A program made the translations under genes and the position numbers. The notes beneath the pieces are model-generated. The model was given only the letters and a program-made list of their open reading frames with translations, did not search any database and was not told the DNA's origin. A stretch of 49,581 nt of DNA from an uncultured Acetatifactor sp. (GTDB lineage Bacteria; Bacillota; Clostridia; Lachnospirales; Lachnospiraceae). The DNA lies in the NCBI RefSeq assembly GCF_910585425.1, contig NZ_CAJUCP010000045.1, forward strand, positions 1-49,581. The letters are read 5' to 3'. Below, one piece after another: positions 17,678-25,834 of the stretch (its first letter is position 1; each line of letters begins with the position of its first letter).

Positions 17678-17707
17678 TTGACTTTTTTCCAGAAATGGGT
17701 ACATTAT
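17678..17707 (+). promoter_or_regulatory. possible internal promoter before fabT
   Basis: TTGACT (17678-17683) is followed after 18 bases by CATTAT (17702-17707) in an AT-rich patch of the 86-base fabH-fabT gap. It would allow fabT and cls to be transcribed apart from the operon. No TTGA-NNN-TCAA operator is seen here, so autoregulation from this site is not indicated. Confidence 0.45.
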
Positions 17708-17741
17708 TATTATATGGTCCGGGGAGGATAGCGGGGGATAA

Positions 17742-18212
17742 ATGGTACAGAATACGAGGCGCTCCATAAACGAATTGTTAGTCAGCCTGTTCAACCATGT
17801 GATGGACATGGAGGCGAAGGCCGTGATCACCGAGGAGTACAGGGACATCACCAACAACGATATGCATATCATAGAGGCAATCGGCGTGGAGGAGCCCAGG
17901 AACATGTCCGTGATCGCGAACCGGCTCTCCGTCACGGTCAGCACCCTGACCACGAATATGAACGGACTGGAGCGCAAAGGCTATATTATGCGGGAGCGCA
18001 GTACGAAAGACAAACGTGTAGTACATGTCCTGCTGACGGACAAGGGAAGGAAGGCCTTCTACCACCACAGAGATTTCCATAAGAAGATGATCAGGGCCAT
18101 CGTGAAGGACCTGAGCGGGGAGGAGATGGAGATCCTCTACCGCTGCCTCGTGAACCTGGACTCTTTTCTGGAAGCCGGAGGCGGGGAGTGCGCAAGGGCC
18201 CCTTCCACATAG
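17742..18212 (+). CDS. fabT: MarR-family regulator, probable FabT repressor
   Basis: A 156-residue winged-helix regulator. The DNA-recognition region (SVIANRLSVTVSTLTTNMNG) lies near residues 56-75, followed by the wing (RERSTKDKRVVHVLLTDKG). Its place inside a fabK/fabF/fabH cluster and the FabT-like palindromes at the operon promoter identify it as FabT. By analogy with streptococci it would repress the operon when bound to long-chain acyl-ACP. GGGGGA precedes the ATG. It differs from streptococcal FabT in lying late in the operon. Confidence 0.85.
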   Translation: MVQNTRRSINELLVSLFNHVMDMEAKAVITEEYRDITNNDMHIIEAIGVEEPRNMSVIANRLSVTVSTLTTNMNGLERKGYIMRERSTKDKRVVHVLLTDKGRKAFYHHRDFHKKMIRAIVKDLSGEEMEILYRCLVNLDSFLEAGGGECARAPST

Positions 18213-18233
18213 AGAAAAGAGAGTGTGATTTTC

Positions 18234-19793
18234 ATGAACATGGGAGAAAAAGTCAATCAGGTGCTGGGAAAGCTCAAGACGGTCATCTATGGCAGGTTCG
18301 CCATGATCCTGCTGGGCTTTCTGGCGCAGCTTATCCTGCTGACGGTGGGATATTTCCTCCTGCGCAATTACAGCTATCTGTTCTACGGGCTTTTTCTGAC
18401 GGTCAGCGCCATTGTGGTGATCTATATCTACAATGCCCCCGGCAATCCGGACCTGAAGCTGTCCTGGATGCTGCCCATTGCCATATTCCCTGTGTTCGGG
18501 GCCATCTTTTACATGACCATCGTCATGCAGCCGGGCACTACGGTCCTGTACGAGCGGCTTACGGAGCTGTCGGAGCATACCAGGAAGTACGTGGTCCCCA
18601 GGAGCGACACCAGGGACAGGCTGCGGACGGAGAGCCCCCACATGGGGCAGCTGGCCTATTACCTGGAGAAATACGACAACAGCCCGGTGTATGACAACAC
18701 CCAGATGAAATATTACGCCCTGGGGGACAGCCAGTTCGTGGACATGGTGGAGGAGCTGAAGAAGGCGGAAAAGTTCATCTTCATGGAATTCTTCATCGTG
18801 TCCGGCGGCCAGATGCTGGGGACGATCCTGGACATCCTGAAAGAGAAGGCCAGGCAGGGCGTGGAGGTGCGATTCATGTGCGACGGCACCAATGTGCTGT
18901 GGAACCTGCCCGAGTTCTTCCCCCAGATGCTGGAGGCGGAGGGGATACGCTGCAAGATGTTCGCGCCGATCCGCCCTGTTTTCTCCCCCCATTACAACAA
19001 CCGCGACCACCGCAAGATCCTGGTCATTGACGGAAAAGTGGCCTTCACCGGCGGCATCAACCTGGCGGACGAATATATCAACAGGAAAGAGCGCTTCGGC
19101 CACTGGAAGGATGTGGGGGCCAAAATCTCGGGGGAGGCCGTGGAGCGGTTCACCTATATGTTCCTGGAGCTGTGGGACGTGGACGGGACGGAGGAGGAGA
19201 CCTATGAAAGATACAGGCTCCCCGGGGAGGCGGGCTGCTCCAGCGACGGCTATGCCATTCCCTACAGCGTCTGTCCCCTGGGGCCGGAGCGGGTGGGGCA
19301 GATGGTGTACCTGGAGATCCTGAACACGGCCCATACCTATGTGCATATCATGACCCCCTATCTGATACCGGATTACCAGATGCTGACTGCCCTGAGCTAC
19401 GCCGTGAAGCGGGGGGTGGAGGTGGTCATCATCATGCCTCACATCCCGGACAAGAAATACGCTTTCCTCCTGGCCAAGACCTATTACGACCAGCTCCTGG
19501 AGGCGGGGGTGCGGATCTGCGAGTACGAGCCGGGCTTCGTCCACGCCAAGGTGTTCATCTCCGACAATGTGAAGGCGGTGGTGGGCACGGTGAACCTGGA
19601 CTACCGCAGCCTCTTCCACCATTTCGAGTGCGGCGTGGTGCTGTACCGGAATTCCCAGATAGCGGTGATGGAGCAGGATTTCCAGGATACGCTGGGCAAG
19701 TGCATCGAGATGAAAGAGGGGGATTACGGGAAGCTGCGGCTGCAGGACAGGGCGATTGGAAGGATCATGCGGCTGGTGGCGCCGCTGATGTGA
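18234..19793 (+). CDS. cls: cardiolipin synthase
   Basis: A 519-residue phospholipase-D-superfamily membrane enzyme that condenses two phosphatidylglycerols into cardiolipin. Two or three N-terminal membrane segments (about residues 15-100) precede the nuclease fold. The two HKD motifs are complete: HRKILVIDG near residue 259 and HAKVFISDN near residue 437. In-frame starts also exist at GTG 18225 and ATG 18240. I chose 18234 for spacing from GAGAG. It is the last gene before a terminator, so phospholipid synthesis may share FabT control with fatty-acid synthesis. Confidence 0.92.
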   Translation: MNMGEKVNQVLGKLKTVIYGRFAMILLGFLAQLILLTVGYFLLRNYSYLFYGLFLTVSAIVVIYIYNAPGNPDLKLSWMLPIAIFPVFGAIFYMTIVMQPGTTVLYERLTELSEHTRKYVVPRSDTRDRLRTESPHMGQLAYYLEKYDNSPVYDNTQMKYYALGDSQFVDMVEELKKAEKFIFMEFFIVSGGQMLGTILDILKEKARQGVEVRFMCDGTNVLWNLPEFFPQMLEAEGIRCKMFAPIRPVFSPHYNNRDHRKILVIDGKVAFTGGINLADEYINRKERFGHWKDVGAKISGEAVERFTYMFLELWDVDGTEEETYERYRLPGEAGCSSDGYAIPYSVCPLGPERVGQMVYLEILNTAHTYVHIMTPYLIPDYQMLTALSYAVKRGVEVVIIMPHIPDKKYAFLLAKTYYDQLLEAGVRICEYEPGFVHAKVFISDNVKAVVGTVNLDYRSLFHHFECGVVLYRNSQIAVMEQDFQDTLGKCIEMKEGDYGKLRLQDRAIGRIMRLVAPLM

Positions 19794-19807
19794 GATATTC
19801 GTAAGAG

Positions 19808-19833
19808 AAGGGCGGGGGATTCCTGCCCTTTTT
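19808..19833 (+). terminator. terminator of the fatty-acid operon
   Basis: AAGGGCGGG (19808-19816) pairs with CCTGCCCTT (19822-19830) with one G-U pair around a 5-base loop and runs into a five-T stretch. It lies 15 bases after the cls stop codon. Confidence 0.8.
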
Positions 19834-19859
19834 CCTGTTCCGATTTTTTTGCATTTCCA

Positions 19860-19888
19860 TGAAACCTGTAAGGCTTTATGTCGTCTAT
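19860..19888 (+). promoter_or_regulatory. ECF-type promoter of the sigma/anti-sigma operon
   Basis: TGAAAC (19860-19865), a 16-base spacer and CGTC (19882-19885, within TCGTCTATA) match the promoter form used by extracytoplasmic-function sigma factors such as Bacillus SigW and SigV. It precedes the sigma gene by about 60 bases, so the sigma factor probably activates its own operon. Confidence 0.75.
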
Positions 19889-19947
19889 AGAGACAGGAGA
19901 GGGCTGCGCGGCCCGGGGACGCGGCGCACATAGGAGGGAGGCATATC

Positions 19948-20508
19948 TTGAAGGATGCACAGATACTGGATTTATATTGGGGGAGACAGGAACAGGCGAT
20001 CTATGAGACCCAGAAGGCCTATGGGAACTACTGCTACAGCATCGCCTGGAACATCCTGTACTCCAGGGAGGACTCGGACGAGTGCGTGAACGATACATGG
20101 CTGCGGGCCTGGAACGCCATACCGCCCAAGCGGCCGAACCGCCTGGCGCTGTTCCTGGGGACGATCACCAGGAACCTGTCCCTGGACAGATGGAAGGAAA
20201 AGCATGCCATGAAGAGAGGAAAGGGCGAGATGGAGCTTGCGCTGGACGAGCTGGCGGAATGCCTGCCCGATGCCCGCGACACCCAGGCGGAGGTGGAGGC
20301 GGCGGAGCTGGCGCGGCTGGTGAATGAATTCCTGTACGGGCTGCCGGAGAGGGACTGCAATATCTTCCTGCGCCGCTACTGGTACGTGGAGGAGTACGGG
20401 GACATCGCCAGGCGCTACGGCATGAAGCTGAATACGGTGAAGAGCTCCCTGTTCCGCACCAGGGCCAGGCTGCGGGCATATCTGGAAAGCGAGGGCGTGG
20501 TGATATGA
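19948..20508 (+). CDS. ECF-family RNA polymerase sigma factor
   Basis: A 186-residue sigma-70 factor of the extracytoplasmic-function group. Region 2 covers about residues 20-90 (DSDECVNDTWLRAWNAIP) and region 4 about 130-180 (YGDIARRYGMKLNTVKSSLFR, the -35 recognition helix-turn-helix). The start is TTG, supported by AGGAGGGAG about 8 bases upstream. No in-frame ATG fits before region 2. Its stop overlaps the start of the next gene (ATGA), the usual coupling of an ECF factor with its anti-sigma partner. Confidence 0.92.
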   Translation: MKDAQILDLYWGRQEQAIYETQKAYGNYCYSIAWNILYSREDSDECVNDTWLRAWNAIPPKRPNRLALFLGTITRNLSLDRWKEKHAMKRGKGEMELALDELAECLPDARDTQAEVEAAELARLVNEFLYGLPERDCNIFLRRYWYVEEYGDIARRYGMKLNTVKSSLFRTRARLRAYLESEGVVI

Positions 20509-21569
20509 GGGGATATGAGGATTCTAAACGGAAGGATGGGCAGCGGGAGGAGCCGGAACGCGCCATGCGGCTGATGGAGGCGCTGTCCGATGTGGACCAG
20601 GCCCTGCTGGAGCGCTGCGCGGGGACCGGGCGCGGCGTGCACTTTTGGCATGGGGCCAGGGCTGTTGCGGCAGTGCTGTGCCTGGCAGTGGTGGGGGCGG
20701 CAAGCTGGGGAGGATATCAGTTGTCCCGGACGAGGATGGGCGGCGCCGATTCCTCAGGCGGTGCTGCGGCGCCGTATATGGAGGAAATCCGGGAGGACGA
20801 GGAAGAGGCCGTGCCCCGGGATGAGGTGAATTGTGATACCGCGCCGGAGGCGGCGGGGGCTGAGGATGCCGTGGAGGCCGGACAGGGCGGGGAGCAGATC
20901 CGTCAGACGGAAGCCGACAAATTCATGGACGGGCAGTACGCGGACGGCGGAGAGATGCCGCCGGGGCAGGAAGCGGCCATAGAGGAGGGGAAGCGGGACG
21001 GCAGCGGAACCGGGGGAGATGCCGTGAAAGAGAACGGAAGCCCTGAGGATACCGCCGGCTGTCCGCTGCCGCCGCAGTCTCAGAAGCTGACGCTGGCCCA
21101 GGCCAGGGAGGACGCCGCGCTGGGGGCCTATGTCCCCACGGCGCTTCCGGCGGGATATGCCTTTGAGGAAGCCCACCGGGTGACGGAAGCTACGGAGGCG
21201 AACCTGAGCCTGCGCTGGAGCAGGGGGATGGACTCCATCATGCTGCATCTGGAGAAGACAGGGACGCCACCGGCCACGGTGGATGTGGAGAAGCCGGAGA
21301 CCTACGACGAGCGCCTGTATGAAGTCCCCTACGGGGAGACCGTGCCGAAGGAATACCGGCAGACATTCGACAATCCGGTGTTCGCTGCAGAGGATTTTAG
21401 CCTGGAGATTGTGGAGAGCCGGATGAAATCCTATGACGACAGGGGAGATACGGATACCCCCAGGGGGAATTTCAGCGTGCTGTACGGGGACGGCGTACTG
21501 ATCTCCTTCAACGGGCGGGGCACGGCGGAGGAAATCTGGGAGATGTTCTGTTCCATGGGAGGAGAATAG
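20505..21569 (+). CDS. probable membrane anti-sigma factor with DUF4367-like domain
   Basis: A 354-residue single-span protein. Residues about 1-48 are cytoplasmic and would hold the sigma factor. A hydrophobic segment follows at about 49-68 (ARAVAAVLCLAVVGAASWGG), then a long acidic, low-complexity stretch (about 75-190) and an extracellular domain (about 195-350) resembling DUF4367. It overlaps the sigma gene by 4 bases. The role as anti-sigma factor is inferred from topology and context, as the short N-terminus shows no clear zinc-binding anti-sigma motif. The stop codon lies in a perfect hairpin shared with the facing gene. Confidence 0.75.
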   Translation: MRGYEDSKRKDGQREEPERAMRLMEALSDVDQALLERCAGTGRGVHFWHGARAVAAVLCLAVVGAASWGGYQLSRTRMGGADSSGGAAAPYMEEIREDEEEAVPRDEVNCDTAPEAAGAEDAVEAGQGGEQIRQTEADKFMDGQYADGGEMPPGQEAAIEEGKRDGSGTGGDAVKENGSPEDTAGCPLPPQSQKLTLAQAREDAALGAYVPTALPAGYAFEEAHRVTEATEANLSLRWSRGMDSIMLHLEKTGTPPATVDVEKPETYDERLYEVPYGETVPKEYRQTFDNPVFAAEDFSLEIVESRMKSYDDRGDTDTPRGNFSVLYGDGVLISFNGRGTAEEIWEMFCSMGGE

Positions 21570-21590
21570 AGCCGGCAACAGCCGGCTCTA
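21567..21590. terminator. hairpin containing both convergent stop codons
   Basis: TAGAGCCGGC (21567-21576) and GCCGGCTCTA (21581-21590) form a perfect 10-bp stem with an AACA loop. The first three bases are the TAG of the anti-sigma gene, and the last three are the TAG, read on the minus strand, of the response regulator. T-runs are weak on both sides, but the position argues for a compact bidirectional terminator. Confidence 0.65.
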
Positions 21591-22283
21591 CCCATTTTCA
21601 TTTTCCAGCATGCGGTAGCCCACGCCCACCTCGGTGAAGACATATTGGGGCTGAGCCGGGTTCTGTTCTATCTTGCGGCGGATGTTCGCCATGTTCACAC
21701 GCAGGATCTGGTTGTTCTCCTCCGCGTATGGCCCCCAGATGCGCCGCAGGATCGTGTTGTAGGTCAGCACCCGCCCCGCGTTCTCGGCCAGCAGGGAGAG
21801 AAGCTGGTACTCGATCTGGGTCAGGTGGACCCTTCTGCCCTCCAGGCGGAGGATTCGCTTGTCGAAGTCTATTTCCAGATCCAGGGCCTTATAGACCTGG
21901 CTGTGGGCGTTTCCGCGGCTGTGGCGCAGGGCGGTGCGGATGCGGGCCGTCAGTTCGTTCGGATAGAAGGGCTTGGTGATATAGTCGTCGGCCCCCAGAT
22001 CCAATGCGGCCACCTTTTCCTGCTCCTCGTCACAGGCGGAGACGATGAGGATGGGGACATGGCTCCATCCGCGCAGCTGCTCCAGCACCTGGAACCCGTC
22101 CATGTCCGGCAGGCCCATGTCCAGCAGGATCAGATTGGGACAGAGGGAGGCCGCAAGGCTGAGCCCCTCTCTGCCGGTCAAAGCCGTGGTGGTCGTATAG
22201 CCGTTCTTGTCCAAGAGCGCCGAGATAAAAGAACATGTGTTCTTGTTATCTTCTATTAGTAAAATGCGGATTCTGGCATTCAT
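21588..22283 (-). CDS. KdpE-like response regulator (OmpR family)
   Basis: A 231-residue two-component response regulator. The receiver domain (about 5-120) has the acidic pair Glu11-Asp12, phospho-acceptor Asp55 and the ITKPF lysine near residue 105. The C-terminal winged-helix domain (about 130-228) includes LTQIEYQLLSLLAENAG and VNMANIRRKIE. Sequence is closest in style to KdpE. No kdpFABC potassium-pump genes are nearby, so the target is unknown. Its ATG overlaps the kinase stop by 4 bases, which couples the two. Confidence 0.9.
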   Translation of the reverse strand: MNARIRILLIEDNKNTCSFISALLDKNGYTTTTALTGREGLSLAASLCPNLILLDMGLPDMDGFQVLEQLRGWSHVPILIVSACDEEQEKVAALDLGADDYITKPFYPNELTARIRTALRHSRGNAHSQVYKALDLEIDFDKRILRLEGRRVHLTQIEYQLLSLLAENAGRVLTYNTILRRIWGPYAEENNQILRVNMANIRRKIEQNPAQPQYVFTEVGVGYRMLENENG

Positions 22284-23137
22284 TTCACATCAAAAGCTCC
22301 TTTTGGCAGGGTAAAGATAAATTCCGCACCATGGCTGTGGTTCCGCCCCGTAAAACTGCCGTGGTGGGCCGAGACGATGGCCTTGCAGATTACCAGCCCG
22401 ATGCAGTATTTCCTGTGGACGCCCGAAAGGGTTGTGTCCGGCGCATTGCGGGACAGATGGCTCAGCGCCTCCTCGCGGATGCCGCATCCATAGTCCCTGA
22501 CGATAAAGGTGACCTGGCTTTCGCCATCCTCTACGATGACATCCACTGGCTCTCTGCTGCCGGAATGGCGCAGAGCGTTCTCCAGCAGATTGATGAGGAC
22601 CTGCTCTATGAGCAATGCATCCATGGGCAGCATGACGATCTGGTCCGGAATGACGGCATGGACTTCAAAGCCCGGATGGCGCATCTTCATTTTCTGCAGA
22701 GCTTCCCCCAGCACCTCCTCCACGATCTCCTCCCTGGTGCGGACAGTGCTGTCCATGTCCCGGATGCGGGTCATGGCCAGGAGATTCTCCACGATATTGA
22801 TCAGCCAGCCGGAGTCCTCGTGGATGTGGCTTACAAGCTGCAGCCGTTCCTCCTGGTTCAGCGTCTCATGGTTCTCCAGATAGAGGAGGCTGTTGCCCAT
22901 GATGCCGGACAAGGGGGTGCGCAGGTCGTGGGAGACGGCACGCATGAGGCTTTCGTGGATTTTTTCCGACGCTGTTTCCTGTTGCATGCGCTCACTGTGG
23001 GTTCTATCGGCCTTCCGGCTGAGGTGCCTTGAGACCAGGATGCCCCCTGCGGCGGCTGTGGCGCAGAGTGCCGTGTACAGGCCTCCGCGGGCCGAATGCT
23101 TCACATGATGTAACGAATCCAATTGTTTTTTTCGCAT
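22280..23137 (-). CDS. sensor histidine kinase, short KdpD-like
   Basis: A 285-residue kinase with one weak hydrophobic segment (about 18-36) and no sensing domain. The phospho-acceptor is His70 in AVSHDLRTPLSG, the N box is NLLENALRHS and the next box is DYGCGI. The last glycine-rich ATP-lid box reads KYCIGLVICKAIV where KdpD-type kinases have a GxG before GLAICRAIV, so ATP binding may be altered. Full KdpD has about 900 residues with universal-stress and four-helix membrane domains, all absent here. It forms an operon with the response regulator. Confidence 0.85.
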   Translation of the reverse strand: MRKKQLDSLHHVKHSARGGLYTALCATAAAGGILVSRHLSRKADRTHSERMQQETASEKIHESLMRAVSHDLRTPLSGIMGNSLLYLENHETLNQEERLQLVSHIHEDSGWLINIVENLLAMTRIRDMDSTVRTREEIVEEVLGEALQKMKMRHPGFEVHAVIPDQIVMLPMDALLIEQVLINLLENALRHSGSREPVDVIVEDGESQVTFIVRDYGCGIREEALSHLSRNAPDTTLSGVHRKYCIGLVICKAIVSAHHGSFTGRNHSHGAEFIFTLPKGAFDVK

Positions 23138-23196
23138 GATATGCCCTTTCCTTAGTATGCTTATTTGAAACAGTGCTTGAATCCTGTCTGGAGTCT

Positions 23197-23225
23197 ATTA
23201 TATAATTTTTGACTACAGGAGGCAA
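23197..23225 (-). promoter_or_regulatory. promoter of the histidine kinase/regulator pair
   Basis: On the minus strand TTGCCT (23220-23225), a 17-base spacer and a perfect TATAAT (23197-23202) form a good sigma-A promoter, giving a leader of about 53 bases before the kinase ATG. Confidence 0.7.
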
Positions 23226-23375
23226 GACATCAGGCATAAAGATATTGTTAAGAAGTTGTAGTCATCGGGATGTAGGCAACCTATTTCTTAAAATTTCGTT
23301 ATAGGCTTGCGCATGCCTGTTCCCGGGGGTACAATGTTGACACATGAGGAAATTGCGGAGAAAGGCAGCGAAAAG

Positions 23376-24449
23376 ATGAGAGAGCGTGAGGCTTTTCTGG
23401 ATAGATTGAGGGTGATGGCCACCTTGGCGGTGGTGATGCTCCATACCGCCACCGGCGTCATGGACGCCACGGATATGAGCCTGTATCCGGAGGAGAACAG
23501 GGTCTTCCTGACAGCCATGGACCTGGTGTGCTGGAGCGTGCCGGTATTTCTGGTGATATCGGGATATCTGTTCCTGAATCCCGGGCGGGAGATTGGATTG
23601 GGAAGGATGCTGACGAAATACTGCAGGCGGATCGTGCTGGCTTTGGTCCTGTTCGGGGTGCCCTACGGATGCCTGGAGCTTGTGGCTGCGGAGGGGAGAT
23701 TCCGCCCGGGCATGCCGGCGGAGGCTTTTGTGAAGGTGCTCCGGGGAGAGAGCTGGTCCCATATGTGGTATCTGTACCTGATACTGCTCCTGTATGCGGT
23801 GACACCGCTCCTGAAACGGGTGCTGAAGGCCGTTCCCCGGTGGGCGGTGGGCGCGGCGGCGCTGGCGCTGCTCCTGGGCTGCTCCCTGCTGCCGTATCTG
23901 TGGGAACTGCGGGGAGCGGAAGGCCTGGCCCTGCCGGGGGACGGGATTTATTTCTTCTATTATATATGCGGATATCTGTTCGCCACGGCGGAGCGGGGCA
24001 GGCTGGAGAGGGCGGTGGAGAAAGGGATCCTGCCCGGCATGACCGCGCTGCTGTGCGCCGGGATGGCCGCCAGCCGCCTGTGGGGGGACTACACCCTGCA
24101 GATGGCCTACAACTATCCCTTCACTGTCCTGCTGGCGCTTCTGCTGTTCGCGTGGGGAATGGGGACGGAGGAGAGGCGGGGGGCTGGAAGAGGGCGTGGA
24201 ACCGGCCGTTTCCGGGAACAGGCCGCCGCGCTGAGCTTCACGGTGTACCTGATCCACCCGGTGTTCCTGAATATGGCCTATAAGTTCTTCCATGTGACGC
24301 CCCTGTCCGGAGCGGCGCTGCTGCCGCTGCCCGCCGCCCTCTCCCTGGGGATTTTCCTGCTGCTGTTCTTCGGGGGCACGGCGCTCCTCTCAGCGGCCTT
24401 GGCCTGGGTGCTGTATCGGATACCGCCGCTCAGGAAATACGTGCTGTAG
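23376..24449 (+). CDS. acyltransferase-3 family membrane protein
   Basis: A 357-residue integral membrane protein of the acyltransferase-3 family, which O-acetylates or acylates sugars and cell-envelope polymers. The family opening is present (FLDRLRVMATLAVVMLHT, with the conserved membrane histidine), followed by about ten membrane segments and the late YLIHPVFL motif. In-frame upstream starts exist at 23334 (ATG) and 23307 (TTG). I chose 23376 because family members begin close to the LDxLR motif, but the true start is uncertain. The substrate is unknown. It faces the methyltransferase gene with only 10 bases between the stop codons. Confidence 0.85.
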   Translation: MREREAFLDRLRVMATLAVVMLHTATGVMDATDMSLYPEENRVFLTAMDLVCWSVPVFLVISGYLFLNPGREIGLGRMLTKYCRRIVLALVLFGVPYGCLELVAAEGRFRPGMPAEAFVKVLRGESWSHMWYLYLILLLYAVTPLLKRVLKAVPRWAVGAAALALLLGCSLLPYLWELRGAEGLALPGDGIYFFYYICGYLFATAERGRLERAVEKGILPGMTALLCAGMAASRLWGDYTLQMAYNYPFTVLLALLLFAWGMGTEERRGAGRGRGTGRFREQAAALSFTVYLIHPVFLNMAYKFFHVTPLSGAALLPLPAALSLGIFLLLFFGGTALLSAALAWVLYRIPPLRKYVL

Positions 24450-24459
24450 CAGGAGCCTA

Positions 24460-25368
24460 CTAATCGCGCTGCCAGCGCCCGGCCGCCCCGCAGGGCAGCA
24501 CAAGGCCGTTTGCGGATACGGGGAGGCCGACTTCCTGGGCCTCCACCCGGCCGCCCCGGCCCTTCGCCACCGCCTCGCTGAGCATGTACGACAGCACGGC
24601 GGGCTGCAGGCCCGTGGTGTAGGAATTGAGCAGGAAGAACAGGGCGTCATGGGAGAGGAGCTGCGCCGCCAGGGTGAGGAAGGGCCAGATGTTCACCTCC
24701 AGCTTCCAGATTTCCCCCTTGGGGCCTCTGCCGTAGGAGGGAGGGTCCATGATGATGCCGTCGTAACGGTTGCCCCGGCGGATCTCCCGCTCCACGAACT
24801 TCACGCAGTCGTCCACCAGCCACCGGATGGGGGCGTCTCCCAGCCCGGAGGCGGCAGCGTTCTCCTTCGCCCAGCCCACCATGCCCTTGGAGGCGTCCAC
24901 ATGGGTCACATGGGCGCCCGCCGCTGCCGCCGCCAGGGTGGCGCCTCCGGTGTAGGCGAAGAGGTTGAGCACCTTCAGGGGCCTGTCCGGGGGCTTGGGG
25001 GCGCTGCGCAGGATATGGGAGAACCATTCCCAGTTCACCGCCTGCTCCGGGAACAGGCCGGTATGCTTGAAGCTGAAGGGCTTCAGGCGGAAGGCAAGGG
25101 GCTTTCGGGCCGCCTCCCCTCCGCTCTCCCGGAACCGGTAGGAGATGCCCCACTCGTCCGGCAGCCGGAAGAACTCCCATTCCCCGCCGCCCCTGTCGCT
25201 CCTGTGGTAATGACCATTGGGGCGCTCCCATCCCCTGTGGGCCCGGGGCGTGCTCCAGATGACCTGCGGATCAGGGCGGATCAGGATATAATCCCCCCAC
25301 CGTTCCAGCTTCTCGCCGCCCGCAGCGTCCAGCACCTCATAATCCTTCCAGTTATCGGCAATCCACAT
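24460..25368 (-). CDS. class I SAM-dependent methyltransferase, probably rRNA-modifying
   Basis: A 302-residue Rossmann-fold methyltransferase. Motif I reads LNLFAYTGGATLAAA near residue 135, the acidic ribose contact is VDASKGM, and the catalytic-type motif MDPPSYGRG lies near residue 210, as in the RlmI/RlmK family of 23S rRNA cytosine methyltransferases. The PUA domain of RlmI is missing, and the first 100 residues form a different N-terminal domain. The exact substrate is therefore open. AGGAGG precedes the ATG on the minus strand. It is transcribed away from the ribosomal operon. Confidence 0.8.
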   Translation of the reverse strand: MWIADNWKDYEVLDAAGGEKLERWGDYILIRPDPQVIWSTPRAHRGWERPNGHYHRSDRGGGEWEFFRLPDEWGISYRFRESGGEAARKPLAFRLKPFSFKHTGLFPEQAVNWEWFSHILRSAPKPPDRPLKVLNLFAYTGGATLAAAAAGAHVTHVDASKGMVGWAKENAAASGLGDAPIRWLVDDCVKFVEREIRRGNRYDGIIMDPPSYGRGPKGEIWKLEVNIWPFLTLAAQLLSHDALFFLLNSYTTGLQPAVLSYMLSEAVAKGRGGRVEAQEVGLPVSANGLVLPCGAAGRWQRD

Positions 25369-25402
25369 ATCTGCCTCCTTGCTTTGGCCATCTTCTGATT
25401 CC

Positions 25403-25433
25403 GGCTGATTATTTTTTCAGCCATTTTTTATTA
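25403..25433 (+). terminator. possible terminator shielding the ribosomal operon
   Basis: GGCTGA (25403-25408) pairs with TCAGCC (25417-25422) and is followed by ATTTTTTATT. On the plus strand this would stop transcripts arriving from the acyltransferase side before the S10 promoter. The stem is short, so strength is uncertain. Confidence 0.5.
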
Positions 25434-25525
25434 AAGCATATTTATGGAAAAAAGTCATTTGTTTTCCACGGAACGGATTGTACTAAAAAAAATACAATTT
25501 TTTTGCAAAACACCGGAAAAAGTTC

Positions 25526-25554
25526 TTGCAAAGTAAAGTTCTGCCATGTATACT
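25526..25554 (+). promoter_or_regulatory. promoter of the S10-spc-alpha superoperon
   Basis: TTGCAA (25526-25531), a 17-base spacer and TATACT (25549-25554) make a good sigma-A promoter. The 50 bases upstream are rich in A and T tracts, consistent with an UP-element for a strongly expressed operon. Confidence 0.8.
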
Positions 25555-25560
25555 AAGAAT

Positions 25561-25834
25561 TGCTGTGACATGATAGCTGTGAAGCGCGAGGTTGCTGGCC
25601 GTCAGCAATGGCGACCGGGTTTTCCGTGGAGCGAATGTCAAGTTAGAAACTGACGACAAGTCACTGTACCGATTGAAATTCTGCAGACATGCAGTCCTGA
25701 ATGTGAGGTCCAAAGGTCAAGACAGTTGCGTGAGAGTTTAGGACACACACGGGAGAGTGTACAGTCACCGCTTGTCGTACCAAAGTGAAATTACCATTTC
25801 ACTTGAAAAGTGCGAAAAGGAGGCGACTTTTTTT
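25561..25834 (+). promoter_or_regulatory. long structured leader of the S10 operon
   Basis: About 270 bases of untranslated RNA precede rpsJ. Visible stems include TTGCTG/CAGCAA near 25590-25606, GTCA-GTT/AAC-TGAC near 25637-25655, CTGCA/TGCAG near 25681-25694 and AAGTGAAAT/ATTTCACTT at 25783-25804 just before the Shine-Dalgarno. S10 operons are usually autoregulated through such leaders, with L4 as the binding protein in several bacteria. That role is inferred here from position and length only. Confidence 0.6.

Noticed and set aside
21588..23137. Genuine KdpDE potassium-sensing system
   Set aside because: The kinase lacks all KdpD sensor domains and no kdpFABC genes lie nearby, so only the family resemblance is kept.
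25561..25834. Metabolite riboswitch before rpsJ
   Set aside because: No conserved riboswitch core was recognised, and the position before S10 fits a ribosomal-protein leader better.
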